Assembly (NCBI RefSeq): GCF_014648495.1
Contig: NZ_BMRF01000003.1
Location: forward strand, 434,001-498,000
Source of the DNA: Actinomadura cremea
GTDB lineage: Bacteria; Actinomycetota; Actinomycetes; Streptosporangiales; Streptosporangiaceae
DNA: 64,000 bases
Reading direction: 5' to 3'
Shown here: positions 48,208 through 57,666 of the stretch, in pieces
Numbering within the stretch: position 1 is the stretch's first letter
Layout: every line of letters starts with the position of its first letter
Translations under genes and position numbers: made by a program
Notes under the pieces: generated by a model
What the model was told of the DNA's origin: nothing
Databases searched by the model: none
What the model saw: only the letters and a program-made list of their open reading frames with translations

Positions 48208-50384
48208 GCGGCGCGGAGAGCACGCGCGGGACGGAGGCCGCGCGCGGCGGCGTCCCCGCGCTGGTGCGGGCCGCCGCGATCGCGGTCGCCGCGGGCATGG
48301 CCGGACTGGCCGTCGCGCTGGTCGCGGGCGGAGCCGTCGCCGAGCAGATCATCCCGGGGATCGCGACCGCCGGCACCCTCACCCGGTGGGGGCTGCCGGT
48401 CTCCCGCACGATCATGGACCTGGCGTCCGCGCTGACCATCGGCACGCTGCTGGCGGCGACCGTGCTGCTCCCGCTGGAGGCCAGGCGCGGCGCGAAGAAG
48501 GCGGGCGCGGGAAAGACGGGCGCGGGAAAGACGGGCGCCGGAAAGACGGGCGCGAGGACGGGCACGGGGGCGGGGACGGGGACGCTGTCGCCGGACGCGA
48601 TCGGATACCTGCGGGCCGCGTCCTGGTTCGCCGCCGGATGGGCCGCCGCCGCGGCCGCCACGCTCGTCTTCACCGTCTCGGACGTGCTGGGGCAGCCGGT
48701 CGGGCAGGTGCTCACCGGCAGCGAGCTGAGCAGCTACGTCGGGTCGCTGGAGCAGGGCACCGCGCTGATGGTCGTGGTGCTGCTGGCGGTCGTCGTCGCG
48801 CTGCTCGCGCGGACCACCGCCACGCCCGCCGCCGCGATCGGGCTGCTGGCCATGGCCGGTGTCGCGCTGCTGCCCGCGCCCCTCACCGGGCACTCGGCGT
48901 CCTCGGCCAACCACGCGATCGCGGTCACCGGCGTCGCGCTGCACGTCGCGGCGGTCGCCCCGTGGGTCGGCGGGCTCGCCGTCGTCGCCGCGCACGCCAT
49001 GCTGCGCCGGGACCGGCTGCCCGTCATGGCCGAGCGGTTCAGCCGGATGGCGCTGTGGTGCTACATCGTCGTCGGCGCCAGCGGGATGATGAACATCGTC
49101 GCGCGGATGCCCGACCCCGCCGAGCTGCTGACGACGAACTACGGGCGGCTCGCCCTCGCCAAGATCGTCGCGTTCGGGGCGCTGGGCTGGTTCGGCTGGT
49201 GGCACCGGCAGCGGACGCTGCCCGCGCTGCACGACCGCGGGACGCGGCGCGCAGGCGGCTGGGCGTTCGCCCGGCTCGCGGGCGTCGAGGCGGCCGTGAT
49301 GGCGGCCACGATGGGCCTCGCCGTCGCGCTGTCGAGCACCGCGCCGCCCCCGCCGTCCGGCACCGAGACCGCCGTCCGGACCCTGCTCGGCTACGACATG
49401 CCGCCGCCGATCACCGCGGGACGGCTGGCGACGCTGTGGTGGTTCGACCTGTTCTTCGCGGCCCTCGCCGCCGTGCTCGCCGGCGTCTACCTCGCGGGCG
49501 TGGTGCGCCTGCGGCGGCGCGGCGACCCCTGGCCGGTGTGGCGGACGGCCTTCTGGCTCGTCGGCGTGCTGACGATCGTCCTCGCCACCCAGACGGGCGT
49601 GGCGCGGTACGCGTCGATCCTGTTCAGCGTCCACATGGCGCAGCACATGACGCTGAACATGCTGACCCCGATCTTCCTGGTCGTGGGCGCGCCGGTCACG
49701 CTGGCGCTGCGCGCGCTGAAGCCCGCGCGGATCCGCGGCGACCGCGGTCCCCGCGAATGGCTGACCGCGATGCTGCACAGCCGCTTCTCGGCGTTCATCG
49801 CGCATCCGGCGGTGGCGACGGTCATCTTCGTGGTGAGCACGTTCGCGCTGTACTTCACGCCGCTGTTCCAGTCGCTGATGCAGAACCACCTGGGCCACAT
49901 CGGCATGACCGTGCACTTCCTCCTCGCCGGGTTCCTGTTCTTCTGGGTGCTGCTCGGCGTGGATCCGGCGCCGACGCGGCTGCCCTACCCGGGACGGTTG
50001 CTGCTGCTGTTCGTCACGATGCCGTTCCACGCGTTCTTCGGCATCGCGCTGATGAACCTGAGCCGGCCGATCGCCGAGGGCTGGTACAACGCGGTCGACC
50101 CGCCGTGGGGGACGTCCCTGCTGCAGGACCAGCACACCGGCGGGGCGATCGCGTGGGCGTTCGGCGAGATCCCGACGTTCATCGTCCTGATCGTCCTGGC
50201 GATCCAGTGGTACTCCGACGACCAGCGGCAGGCCCGCCGGACGGACCGCAGGGCCGACCGCGCGGCCAGGGCCGGGGCGGCGACCGGGGTGCCGGCGGAG
50301 GACGACGAGCTGGCCGCCTACAACGCGCGCCTCGCCGAGCTCGCCGAACGCGACCGGCTCGCCGGGGAGCGCGGCGACACCTGA
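48204..50384 (+). CDS. CopD/CtaG fusion: copper uptake and cytochrome c oxidase assembly membrane protein
   Basis: The 726-aa protein has about 15 or more helices in two halves. The N-terminal half is CopD-like (TRWGLPVSRTIMDLASALTIG; PAPLTGHSASSANHAIAVTG with a conserved His/Asn; SRMALWCYIVVGASGMMN), and the C-terminal half is caa3-type CtaG (FSVHMAQHMTLNMLTPIFLVVGAP; MPFHAFFGIALMN; the HMAQHM and MPFHAF histidines). This fusion is standard in actinobacteria and supplies copper for oxidase assembly. Between helices 2 and 3 is a cytoplasmic AGKTG repeat made by a 15-bp tandem repeat. Translationally coupled to the preceding gene (4-nt overlap). Confidence 0.93.
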   Translation: MSGAESTRGTEAARGGVPALVRAAAIAVAAGMAGLAVALVAGGAVAEQIIPGIATAGTLTRWGLPVSRTIMDLASALTIGTLLAATVLLPLEARRGAKKAGAGKTGAGKTGAGKTGARTGTGAGTGTLSPDAIGYLRAASWFAAGWAAAAAATLVFTVSDVLGQPVGQVLTGSELSSYVGSLEQGTALMVVVLLAVVVALLARTTATPAAAIGLLAMAGVALLPAPLTGHSASSANHAIAVTGVALHVAAVAPWVGGLAVVAAHAMLRRDRLPVMAERFSRMALWCYIVVGASGMMNIVARMPDPAELLTTNYGRLALAKIVAFGALGWFGWWHRQRTLPALHDRGTRRAGGWAFARLAGVEAAVMAATMGLAVALSSTAPPPPSGTETAVRTLLGYDMPPPITAGRLATLWWFDLFFAALAAVLAGVYLAGVVRLRRRGDPWPVWRTAFWLVGVLTIVLATQTGVARYASILFSVHMAQHMTLNMLTPIFLVVGAPVTLALRALKPARIRGDRGPREWLTAMLHSRFSAFIAHPAVATVIFVVSTFALYFTPLFQSLMQNHLGHIGMTVHFLLAGFLFFWVLLGVDPAPTRLPYPGRLLLLFVTMPFHAFFGIALMNLSRPIAEGWYNAVDPPWGTSLLQDQHTGGAIAWAFGEIPTFIVLIVLAIQWYSDDQRQARRTDRRADRAARAGAATGVPAEDDELAAYNARLAELAERDRLAGERGDT
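48505..48554 (+). repeat. 15-bp tandem repeat inside CopD-CtaG gene
   Basis: Three full copies plus a partial copy of GCGCGGGAAAGACGG (one with a C for G) encode a run of AGKTG units in a cytoplasmic loop. The repeat keeps the frame, and length variation between strains would be expected. Confidence 0.8.
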
Positions 50385-50391
50385 CCCGGTG

Positions 50392-50415
50392 CGGGCCGCC
50401 CGGCCCGGCGGCCCG
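50392..50415 (+). terminator. Candidate terminator behind CopD-CtaG gene
   Basis: A 9-bp perfect GC stem (CGGGCCGCC / GGCGGCCCG) closes a 6-nt loop 8 nt after the stop codon. A second GC-rich near-palindrome follows at about 50434-50449. No T-run follows. Confidence 0.5.
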
Positions 50416-50492
50416 TCCGGCTCACCCGCACGGGGGAGGGCCCCCTCCCGCCGGGGGAGGGGCGGGCCCGCCGGTTCTGCCAGGATCGACGT

Positions 50493-51725
50493 GTGATCGG
50501 TCCTCTGCGTCCGCTGGTCCGGCGGACGACCTGGCGGCGCTGGGCCCACCTCGTGGTGGGCGGCGCGCTGCTGATGCCGTACTGGTTCCTGTCGGTGTTG
50601 CTCACACCGCTGATCCCGATCGGCAACGAGTACGTCACCCTGGTGCTGGCACTGGTCGTCCTGCCGGGGGCGGCGACGTTCGTCACCGGGCTCGTCCCGA
50701 CGGTGCGGATGCTGGCGACGTCCCTGGCCCGGGAACTGCTCGAGGGACCGGCGAAGGAGCTCGAGCCCGGCCCGGCGCGCTCGTGGGAGAGCCGCGGCCG
50801 CACGGCGGCGTGGTTCTCCCTGCACCTGGCGGCCGGCGTGGTGATCAGCGGGCTCAGCCTGGCCGTCCCGCCGTTCGCCGTCTTCGTGACCCTCGCACCG
50901 GCCGTGACGTGGGACGCGCGGTTCCTCGACGCATGGGGCTGGCGGGTCGACTGGCCGCAGTGGCCCGGTCCGCTGATCGGAATCGGCTCGATGGCCGTCC
51001 TGCTCGCGCTGATCGTCGCGGCGGGCGCGCTGCTGTCGCGGCTGGCTCCGGTGTTCCTCGGCCCCTCGCCCGCCGAACGGCTCGCGGCGATGGAGGCCAG
51101 GGCCGTCAAGCTCGCCGAGCGCAACCGGCTGGCGCGGGAGCTGCACGACTCGGTGGGGCACGCGCTGAGCGTGGTGACGCTGCAGGCCGCGGCGGCCGGG
51201 CGGGTCCTGGACGCCGATCCGGAGTTCGCGCGGGAGGCCCTGTCGGCGATCGAGGAGTCCGCCCGCGCCGCCCTGGAGGACCTCGACCACGTCCTCGGGC
51301 TGCTGCGCGAGGACCCGTCCAGGCCCGCCCCGCAGGCCACGCTGAAGGACCTCGGGCGGCTGCTGGAGCAGACGAGGATCGCCGGGGTGATGCTCGACGC
51401 GCGGGTCGATCCGGAGATCGAGGCGGTGCCCGCGGCGGTGTCGCGGGAGGTCTACCGGATCGTCCAGGAGGGCCTGACGAACGCGCTGCGGCACGCGGGA
51501 CGGGTGCCGGTGCGGCTCCGCCTCGGCGTCACGGGAGAACGGCTGGAGATGGAGATGAGCAATCCGCTGGGCGCGGCGCGCGGCGAGGGCGCCGACCACG
51601 GCGGCGGGCGCGGCCTCGGCGGCGTCCGCGAGCGCGTCACCGTGCTGCGCGGCGAGATGAGCGCGGGACCGGACGGCGGACGCTGGTGCTTCCGGGTGTC
51701 CCTGCCGCTAAGGTCCGGATCATGA
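50493..51725 (+). CDS. NarL-type sensor histidine kinase
   Basis: The 410-aa kinase has four N-terminal membrane helices (residues about 18-160, with LVVGGALLMPYWFLSVLL as the first), then the HisKA_3 dimerisation/phosphoacceptor domain RNRLARELHDSVGHALSVV with phospho-His at about residue 217, and a HATPase domain (EGLTNALRHAGRVPV, GRGLGGVRERVTVL). GTG 50493 with no clear Shine-Dalgarno. It overlaps the response-regulator gene by 4 nt (ATGA). Partner and target are not apparent; the membrane part without an obvious extracellular domain suggests sensing within the membrane. Confidence 0.93.
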   Translation: MIGPLRPLVRRTTWRRWAHLVVGGALLMPYWFLSVLLTPLIPIGNEYVTLVLALVVLPGAATFVTGLVPTVRMLATSLARELLEGPAKELEPGPARSWESRGRTAAWFSLHLAAGVVISGLSLAVPPFAVFVTLAPAVTWDARFLDAWGWRVDWPQWPGPLIGIGSMAVLLALIVAAGALLSRLAPVFLGPSPAERLAAMEARAVKLAERNRLARELHDSVGHALSVVTLQAAAAGRVLDADPEFAREALSAIEESARAALEDLDHVLGLLREDPSRPAPQATLKDLGRLLEQTRIAGVMLDARVDPEIEAVPAAVSREVYRIVQEGLTNALRHAGRVPVRLRLGVTGERLEMEMSNPLGAARGEGADHGGGRGLGGVRERVTVLRGEMSAGPDGGRWCFRVSLPLRSGS

Positions 51726-52378
51726 CGATCAAGGTGCTGCTGGTCGACGACGAGCGGCTGATCCGGGCCGGGCTCGCCGCCATCATCGACGCCGAGGACG
51801 ACCTGACCGTGGTCGGGGAGGCGGCCGACGGGTCGGAGGTGCCGGGCGCGGTGTCGCGGCTGCGCCCCGACGTCGTGCTCATGGACGTGCGGATGCCGGA
51901 GCTCGACGGCATCCAGGCCACCCGCCACCTGCTGTCGGCGATGCCCGAGCCGCCGCGGATCATCGTCGTCACGACGTTCGAGAACGACGAGTACGTCTAC
52001 GACGCGCTCAAGGCGGGCGCCCACGGGTTCCTGCTCAAGCGGACGCGCCCGGAGGAGATCCTGCAGGCGATCCGGATGGTGGTGCACGGCGACACCCTGC
52101 TGTTCCCGGCGGCGATCCGCGCGCTGGCCGCCGAGCACGGCGCGGCCCGCGGCGGTCCGGCCGGCGCCCGCTGGCACGACCGGCTCACCGAGCGGGAGTC
52201 GGACGTCCTGCGGCTGATGGCCAAGGGCCGCTCGAACGCCGAGATCGCGGGGGAGCTGTTCGTGAGCCCGCAGACGGTGAAGACGCACGTCGGGAACGTC
52301 CTCGCGAAGCTGCAGGCCCGCGACCGCACGCAGGCGGTCATCTTCGCCTACGAGACGGGGTTCATCTCGCCGGGATGA
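51722..52378 (+). CDS. LuxR/NarL-type response regulator
   Basis: The 218-aa regulator has a receiver domain at residues 1-120 (MTIKVLLVDDERL with the acidic pair, VVLMDVRMPELDG with the phospho-Asp, FLLKRTRPE with the conserved Lys) and a LuxR-type HTH (LTERESDVLRLMAKGRSNAE, SPQTVKTHVGNVLAKL) at about 150-210. It is coupled to the kinase gene by an ATGA overlap. Targets are unknown; nothing in the immediate downstream region looks like a dedicated output gene. Confidence 0.95.
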   Translation: MTIKVLLVDDERLIRAGLAAIIDAEDDLTVVGEAADGSEVPGAVSRLRPDVVLMDVRMPELDGIQATRHLLSAMPEPPRIIVVTTFENDEYVYDALKAGAHGFLLKRTRPEEILQAIRMVVHGDTLLFPAAIRALAAEHGAARGGPAGARWHDRLTERESDVLRLMAKGRSNAEIAGELFVSPQTVKTHVGNVLAKLQARDRTQAVIFAYETGFISPG

Positions 52379-52497
52379 CCCGGGCGGGACTGTGACGTTC
52401 GCCGCGCTGCGCGAAACTCGACCGCCCCTTACGCGCGATTTACCCCCGAATCGTTACAAATGAGACAGCTGCGAGATGACCGATCGATCGGGGGATC

Positions 52498-53592
52498 ATG
52501 GACGCTGTCACTCTGGCCGAGCTGCGCAAACCCCGCGCCTACCCGGCGGTGTCGGTGCTGATGCCGACCCACCGGGCCGCCCCGGGCAACCGGCAGGACC
52601 CCATCCGGCTGCGGAACCTGCTGGCCGAGGCGCGGCGCCGGCTGTACACCGACGACCGGGTCCCGGCCGACGCCGCCGACCACGTCGTCCGGGGCCTGGA
52701 ACGGGCGGCCGGCGACGTCGACCTGCGGCACGCCGCGGACGGCCTCGTGCTGTTCGCCGCCCCGGACGGCGAGCACCACGCCTTCGCGATCGACCAGCCG
52801 GTCGACGAGCGGGTGATCGTCGACAGCGGCTTCGCCACCCGCGACCTCGTCGCCGCCTTCACCCGCACCCCGCGCTACTGGCTGCTCACGCTGTCGGACC
52901 AGCGCACCCGGCTGTGGGACGGCCGCGGCGACGAGCTGACCGAGCGCACCGGGGGCGGCTTCCCGGTCGAGCCGGAGCCGATCGACGAGGTCGCGTCCGG
53001 CCGCCGGGCGCGGCGCGGGGCCACCGGCGGGGACGAGCAGCACCGGCAGGCCGTGCGCGACGTCGCGGCCGCGCTCGACCGCGTCCTCGCCCGCGACGAC
53101 CGTCCGCTGATCGTCACCGGCGTCACCCGCCACCAGGCGTTCTTCGACGAGGTCGCGGGGCCGCACGTCCGGGTCGCCGGGCGCGTGGACGGCAGCCTCG
53201 AGGGCGCCTCGCCGAGCACGCTGATCGAGGCCGCCCGCCCGGCGCTGGCCGCCTACGAGGACCTCCGCGAGGTCGGGGTGCTGTCCGAGCTGGAGGCGGC
53301 GCGCGGCATCGACCGGTACGCCGCCGGGCTCTGCGACGTGGTACGGCTCGTCGAGCAGGGCCGCGGCGAGCACCTCGTCGTCGAGCGCGGCTACTACGCG
53401 CCCGCGATCCGGAGCGACGGCGGCCTCGTCCCGGTCGACGGGCGCCCCGGCGAGCTGCACGGCGCGGACGTGGTCGACGACGCCGTCGACCACGTCATCG
53501 AGACGGCGCTGGAGTACGGCGGCGAGGTGACGTTCGTCTCCGACGGCTTCCTGGTCGACCACGACCGCATCGCCCTGGTCACCCGGTTCTGA
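52498..53592 (+). CDS. baeRF (bacterial/archaeal release-factor-like) family 3 protein
   Basis: The 364-aa protein MDAVTLAELRKPRAYPAVSVLMPTHR has the typical opening of the baeRF_family3 group of eRF1-related proteins. Blocks YWLLTLSDQRTRLWDGRGDELTE, RPLIVTGVTRHQAFFDEV and the C-terminal VVDDAVDHVIETALEYGGEVTFVSDGFL follow the published domain order of the family. The related factors are suggested to act at the ribosome, but no bacterial function is established. ATG 52498 follows GGGGG at 4-8 nt. Its 3' end overlaps the convergent membrane gene by 14 nt. Confidence 0.82.
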   Translation: MDAVTLAELRKPRAYPAVSVLMPTHRAAPGNRQDPIRLRNLLAEARRRLYTDDRVPADAADHVVRGLERAAGDVDLRHAADGLVLFAAPDGEHHAFAIDQPVDERVIVDSGFATRDLVAAFTRTPRYWLLTLSDQRTRLWDGRGDELTERTGGGFPVEPEPIDEVASGRRARRGATGGDEQHRQAVRDVAAALDRVLARDDRPLIVTGVTRHQAFFDEVAGPHVRVAGRVDGSLEGASPSTLIEAARPALAAYEDLREVGVLSELEAARGIDRYAAGLCDVVRLVEQGRGEHLVVERGYYAPAIRSDGGLVPVDGRPGELHGADVVDDAVDHVIETALEYGGEVTFVSDGFLVDHDRIALVTRF

Positions 53593-55333
53593 GCGTTCCC
53601 GGCCGGTCCCCGCAGGACGGGTCGTGCCAGCTCGTCCAGCCGATGCCGTAGGCGGCGCCCGGGTGCGGGCGCCATCCGGCCGGATGCGCGGGCCAGGTGT
53701 CCGCCGGGTCCGTCCCGTCCGGCCGGGGCACGACGACCGTGCACACGTCCGGCGCGGGCGGCCGTCCCGACCGGACGTCGAAGGAGCCGATGCCCGTCCA
53801 CCACACCGGGTACCGCAACCTCACCTTGAGCGCCCAGTGCAGGGACCGGTCGGCGACGACCCCGCCCGCGGCCGGTCCGGGCAGCGGCGGCGCCGGGCGC
53901 ACGCGCTCGGGCGACGGCCCGAAGAGGAAGACCAGCGCGGCCAGGTTCGTCCCGGCGAGGGCGAGCCCGACGAGGACGGCCGGGCGCGGCGCCCGCGCGA
54001 GCGCGAGCAGCACGACGAGCAGCCCGGCCGCCGCGAGCGAGGCCCCCGGGAGATCGAACGCCGCGCGGTCGCGGGTGAGGAACGTGACCTCGGGGAAGTC
54101 GAACCCGATGAACGCGTGCGTCCGGAGGCGTTCGCCCGCGTGGGCCGTGACGCACAGGCCCGTCCCCGCGAGCAGGACCGCCGCGCCCGCCGCCGCCCGG
54201 ACCCGTGACCGCGAGCGCAGGATCGCCGCCGCCCCGGCGAGGGCGAAGACGCACGCCGTGCACGCGAGGTAGCGGCCGTACGCGAAGTTGCCCACGCGGT
54301 GCTCGTCCGGCAGCGCCGCCGACGACGCGTACGCGATGCCGCACGCGGCGGCGAGCAGGACGGCCGCCATCACGCGCTCCGCCGCGGGCGCGCGCCGCCG
54401 GACGAGCACCGCCCCGACGGCCACCAGTCCGACCCCGGCCAGCCCCCACGTCGACACGACCAGGTACCAGAGTTGCCCGGCGGCTCCCGACAGCGCCCAC
54501 GCTTGCCCGTCCGCGGTGGTGAGCCGGGTGACCAGGAGGTCGCCGAGGTCCCGCGTGCCGCCCGGGTACAGCGCGTCCCGCAGCCGCGCGTTGGCCGCCG
54601 CGCCCAGCGCGTACCCGGCGACGCCGGCGGCGAGCCCGGCGAGCCCGGCGGGCGTCCCGCGCGGTCCCCTGCGCAGGACGGCGAGGGCGATGAGGGCCGC
54701 GAGGGCCGCGAGGTGCACGGCGAGCAGCACCGTCCCCCGGGTGTGGACGGCCGAGGCGTAGGCCGCGACGAGGCTCGCCAGGACGGCGTCCGGTAGCCGC
54801 CCCCGCCGTGCGAACCGGTCGAGGGCGAGCAGCCAGCCGAGGACGAGCGCCGGCAGCAGCGCGTCCGCCAGCGCGAACGCGCCGAAGAACGTCGACGCCG
54901 GCAGCAGCGCCGCGCCGAACGACACCGGCAGCGCCGCCCGCGGCGCGAGCCCGAACCGCCGCGCCGCCGCGTACCCCAGCGGGAACAGCGCCGCGCCGGC
55001 CACCGCGTTGATCAGCATGACGATCGTGTAGACCGTCGCCGGATCGTCCGAGATCCAGGACGCTGGGGTCAGCAGGAGCGGGTACCCGCCCTGGTAGAAC
55101 GTGTTGCCGGACAGGTCGCCGCCCGGCCCGCCGGCCAGGTGCCGCGCCGCGAGGAGGTAGCCGGTCTCGTCCGGGTTCGCGGCCGGCCCGGTGCGCCCGC
55201 GCGCGAACCACATCCGGACGCTCACCTGGGCGAGGAGGCCGAGCACGAGCAGCCGGGGCACGGCACGCCGCGGCCGCCCGTCCGGTGGGGAGGCGGACGG
55301 GGCGGACGGCCGGAGATCGATCGCGAGCGTCAT
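53579..55333 (-). CDS. Polytopic membrane protein, GT39/ArnT-like glycosyltransferase fold
   Basis: The 584-aa integral membrane protein has about ten helices. An early extracytoplasmic loop PAANPDETGYLLAARHLAGG carries the D-E pair typical of GT-C (PMT/ArnT/PIG-M-like) glycosyltransferases. The loop GNTFYQGGYPLLLTP with SDDPATVYTI follows. The large C-terminal extracytoplasmic segment (PVWWTGIGSFDVRSGRPPAP onwards) ends in a Cys-containing tail. A sugar transfer to a lipid or protein is the likely chemistry, donor and acceptor unknown. ATG 55333. Convergent overlap (14 nt) with the baeRF gene. Confidence 0.75.
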   Translation of the reverse strand: MTLAIDLRPSAPSASPPDGRPRRAVPRLLVLGLLAQVSVRMWFARGRTGPAANPDETGYLLAARHLAGGPGGDLSGNTFYQGGYPLLLTPASWISDDPATVYTIVMLINAVAGAALFPLGYAAARRFGLAPRAALPVSFGAALLPASTFFGAFALADALLPALVLGWLLALDRFARRGRLPDAVLASLVAAYASAVHTRGTVLLAVHLAALAALIALAVLRRGPRGTPAGLAGLAAGVAGYALGAAANARLRDALYPGGTRDLGDLLVTRLTTADGQAWALSGAAGQLWYLVVSTWGLAGVGLVAVGAVLVRRRAPAAERVMAAVLLAAACGIAYASSAALPDEHRVGNFAYGRYLACTACVFALAGAAAILRSRSRVRAAAGAAVLLAGTGLCVTAHAGERLRTHAFIGFDFPEVTFLTRDRAAFDLPGASLAAAGLLVVLLALARAPRPAVLVGLALAGTNLAALVFLFGPSPERVRPAPPLPGPAAGGVVADRSLHWALKVRLRYPVWWTGIGSFDVRSGRPPAPDVCTVVVPRPDGTDPADTWPAHPAGWRPHPGAAYGIGWTSWHDPSCGDRPGTLRTG

Positions 55334-55435
55334 GCGTCCCCACGCTCGCGGCTCGATGTGATGATCTCGTCCGGGAAATGTCCGGATCTTGTGACATCAG
55401 GCGGGAAGTCCGGGCGGCCGCCCGATAATGACCGG

Positions 55436-56125
55436 GTGGCGAAGATCCTTCTGGTCGAGGACGACCCGTCCGCCCGCGTCGGGCTGGAAATGGCGCTCAC
55501 CCGCCAGGGGCACGGCGTCACCGCCCGCGCCACCGGCGAGGACGGCCTCGACGCGCTGCGCGCCCTGCGCCCCGAGATCGCGATCCTGGACGTGATGCTG
55601 CCCGGCATCGACGGCATCGAGACGTGCCGCCGCGTCCGCCGCGACGAGACGTGCGGCGGCGCCGACCTCCCGATCGTCCTGCTGACCGCGCGCGGCGACG
55701 ACCTCGACGTCGTCCTCGGCCTGGAGGCGGGCGCGGACGACTACGTGGTCAAGCCGGTCGAGCCCCGGGTGCTGGACGCCCGCATCCGCGCCGTCCTCCG
55801 CCGCGCCGAGCGCACGCCGTCGAACCGGTCCGTCCACGGCGACCTCGTCATCGACCGGACGTCCCTGAAGGTCACCAAGGCCGGGACCGACCTGCGGCTC
55901 ACCCCCACCGAGCTGCGGCTGCTGCTGGAGCTGGCGCGTCGCCCCGGGCACGCCCTCACCCGCCGCCACCTGCTCGCCGCCGTCTGGGAGCACACCTATC
56001 CGGGCGACTCGCGGCTGGTGGACGCGTGCGTCCAGCGCGTCCGCGCCAAGATCGAGGACGAGCCCGCCGAGCCCCGGCTGATCGAGACCGTCCGCGGTTT
56101 CGGCTACCGGTTCGCGGCGCCGTGA
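55436..56125 (+). CDS. OmpR-type response regulator
   Basis: The 229-aa regulator has receiver motifs VAKILLVEDDPSARVGLEMAL, IAILDVMLPGIDG with phospho-Asp at about residue 51, and DDYVVKPVEPRVL with Lys, plus a C-terminal winged helix ending RLIETVRGFGYRFAAP. GTG 55436 is chosen because the receiver begins directly there; in-frame starts further up only add a polar segment. It overlaps the kinase gene by 4 nt (GTGA). The trio with kinase and lipoprotein resembles CseB-CseC-CseA or AfsQ-type systems of Streptomyces that monitor the cell envelope. Confidence 0.94.
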   Translation: MAKILLVEDDPSARVGLEMALTRQGHGVTARATGEDGLDALRALRPEIAILDVMLPGIDGIETCRRVRRDETCGGADLPIVLLTARGDDLDVVLGLEAGADDYVVKPVEPRVLDARIRAVLRRAERTPSNRSVHGDLVIDRTSLKVTKAGTDLRLTPTELRLLLELARRPGHALTRRHLLAAVWEHTYPGDSRLVDACVQRVRAKIEDEPAEPRLIETVRGFGYRFAAP

Positions 56126-57666
56126 CCGTGCGCGCGCTCCGGCCGCTGACCGGGCTGCGGGCGCGGCTCGCGGCGGCGTTCCTCGCGGTCGCGCTGCTGG
56201 CGTCCGTCCTCGCGTCCGGCATCTCCTACGTGCTGTACCGCCGGACGATGCTGGACCGGGTGCAGGACGAGGTGCTGACGGACGTCCGGGCGACCCTCGC
56301 CCGGGAGGTCCCGAAGCGGCTGCCGCCCGACGCCGGTCACCTGCTCGGGAAGCGGCTCGAGAGGGTGCTGACCGGCCGCGCCGGCACCACGCGGGTCGTC
56401 GAGGCGTCCGGTGCGGGCGGGCCGGGGCCGGTCACCGAGATGGACGAGGGCACCGGGAACGAGCGCAGGGCGGCCGCGGTCGGCGTGGCGGGCGGCGGGG
56501 CCGTCGAGGTGCCGGAACCGGGGGCGCTGCACGTGCCCGTCAGCCGGGAGTTCGCGCGGCGGGCGCTGGACGAGATGGTGTACCGGCGCGTGGTCCGGGA
56601 CGGCACCCCCTACCTTCTGGTCGGCACCCACCTCGACGGCTACGAGGTCACCGCCGGCGGGCGCACGGTCCCGCCCATGGTGTTCGTCTCGGTCGACCTG
56701 AGCCGGGAGGCGGACGACCTGAGCCTGTTCGCCCGCGTGCTGCTGATCGCCGACGGCCTCGCGGTCGCGTGCGCGCTCGCCCTCGCGCTGCTGGCGACCC
56801 GCGGCGTCCTGCGGCCGGTGCGGCGGCTCGGCGCCGCCGCGCGGGCCCTCGGCGAGGGCGACCTGGAGACGCGGGTGGACGTGCGCGGCCGGGACGAACT
56901 GGCCGACCTCGCCCGCACGTTCAACGGGACGGCCGAGGCGCTCGAACGGACGGTCACCGAACTGCGGGCGATGGACGCGGCGTCCCGCCGGTTCGTCGCC
57001 GACGTCTCGCACGAGCTGCGGACCCCGCTGACCTCGATGGTCGCGCTGACGGACGTCCTGGCGGACGACGCCGCGGCGGCGCCCGGCGACGGCCGCGCGG
57101 CCCGGCTGGTCGCGACCGAGACGCGGCGGCTCGGCCGACTCGTCGAGCACCTGATCGAGATCAGCCGGTTCGACGCGGGCGCCGCCGCGCTCGTCCTCGA
57201 CGACGTGAACGTCGCGGAGGCCGTCGCCGCGACCCTCGACGCGCGCGGCTGGGCGGGCGAGATCGCCGTCGGCGGCCCCGCCGGCCTGTTCGCCCGGCTC
57301 GACCCGCGCCGGTTCGACGTCGTGCTCGCCAACCTCGCCGGGAACGCGCTGAAGCACGGCGGGCCGCCGGTCTCGCTGCGCTTCGGACCGGTGCCCCGGG
57401 ACGGACGGCCCGGCGTCGAGGTCACCGTCACCGACCACGGCCCCGGCGTGCCGGACGGCCTCCGCGACGCGATCTTCGACCGGTTCGTCAAGGCGGACGC
57501 CGCGCGCACCGCGAGCGACGGCAGCGGCCTCGGCCTGGCGATCGCCCGGGAGAACGCCGCCCTGCACGGGGGAACACTGGAGGCCGCCGCCCGGCCGGGC
57601 GGGGGAGCGGTCTTCACGCTGTGGCTGCCCGTCGCGCGGATCGGCGACGAGGAGGACGCGTCATGA
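56122..57666 (+). CDS. Sensor histidine kinase (AfsQ2/CseC-like)
   Basis: The 514-aa kinase has helix 1 LAAAFLAVALLASVLASGIS, an extracytoplasmic domain at residues about 40-200, helix 2 LLIADGLAVACALALALLA, a HAMP region, phosphoacceptor DVSHELRTPLTSMV (His about 298) and an ATPase domain with NALKHGGPPV, TDHGPGVPDG and SDGSGLGLAIARENA. The extracytoplasmic part is rich in Gly/Val and polar residues without a known sensor fold. GTG 56122 overlaps the response-regulator stop; the lipoprotein ATG overlaps this gene's stop. So all three genes are one coupled unit. Confidence 0.95.
   Translation: MTVRALRPLTGLRARLAAAFLAVALLASVLASGISYVLYRRTMLDRVQDEVLTDVRATLAREVPKRLPPDAGHLLGKRLERVLTGRAGTTRVVEASGAGGPGPVTEMDEGTGNERRAAAVGVAGGGAVEVPEPGALHVPVSREFARRALDEMVYRRVVRDGTPYLLVGTHLDGYEVTAGGRTVPPMVFVSVDLSREADDLSLFARVLLIADGLAVACALALALLATRGVLRPVRRLGAAARALGEGDLETRVDVRGRDELADLARTFNGTAEALERTVTELRAMDAASRRFVADVSHELRTPLTSMVALTDVLADDAAAAPGDGRAARLVATETRRLGRLVEHLIEISRFDAGAAALVLDDVNVAEAVAATLDARGWAGEIAVGGPAGLFARLDPRRFDVVLANLAGNALKHGGPPVSLRFGPVPRDGRPGVEVTVTDHGPGVPDGLRDAIFDRFVKADAARTASDGSGLGLAIARENAALHGGTLEAAARPGGGAVFTLWLPVARIGDEEDAS

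Noticed and set aside
47679-51599. Minus-strand open frame of about 1300 codons
   Set aside because: It is antisense to the copper/oxidase assembly genes and the histidine kinase, with repetitive Arg/Gly/His content only.
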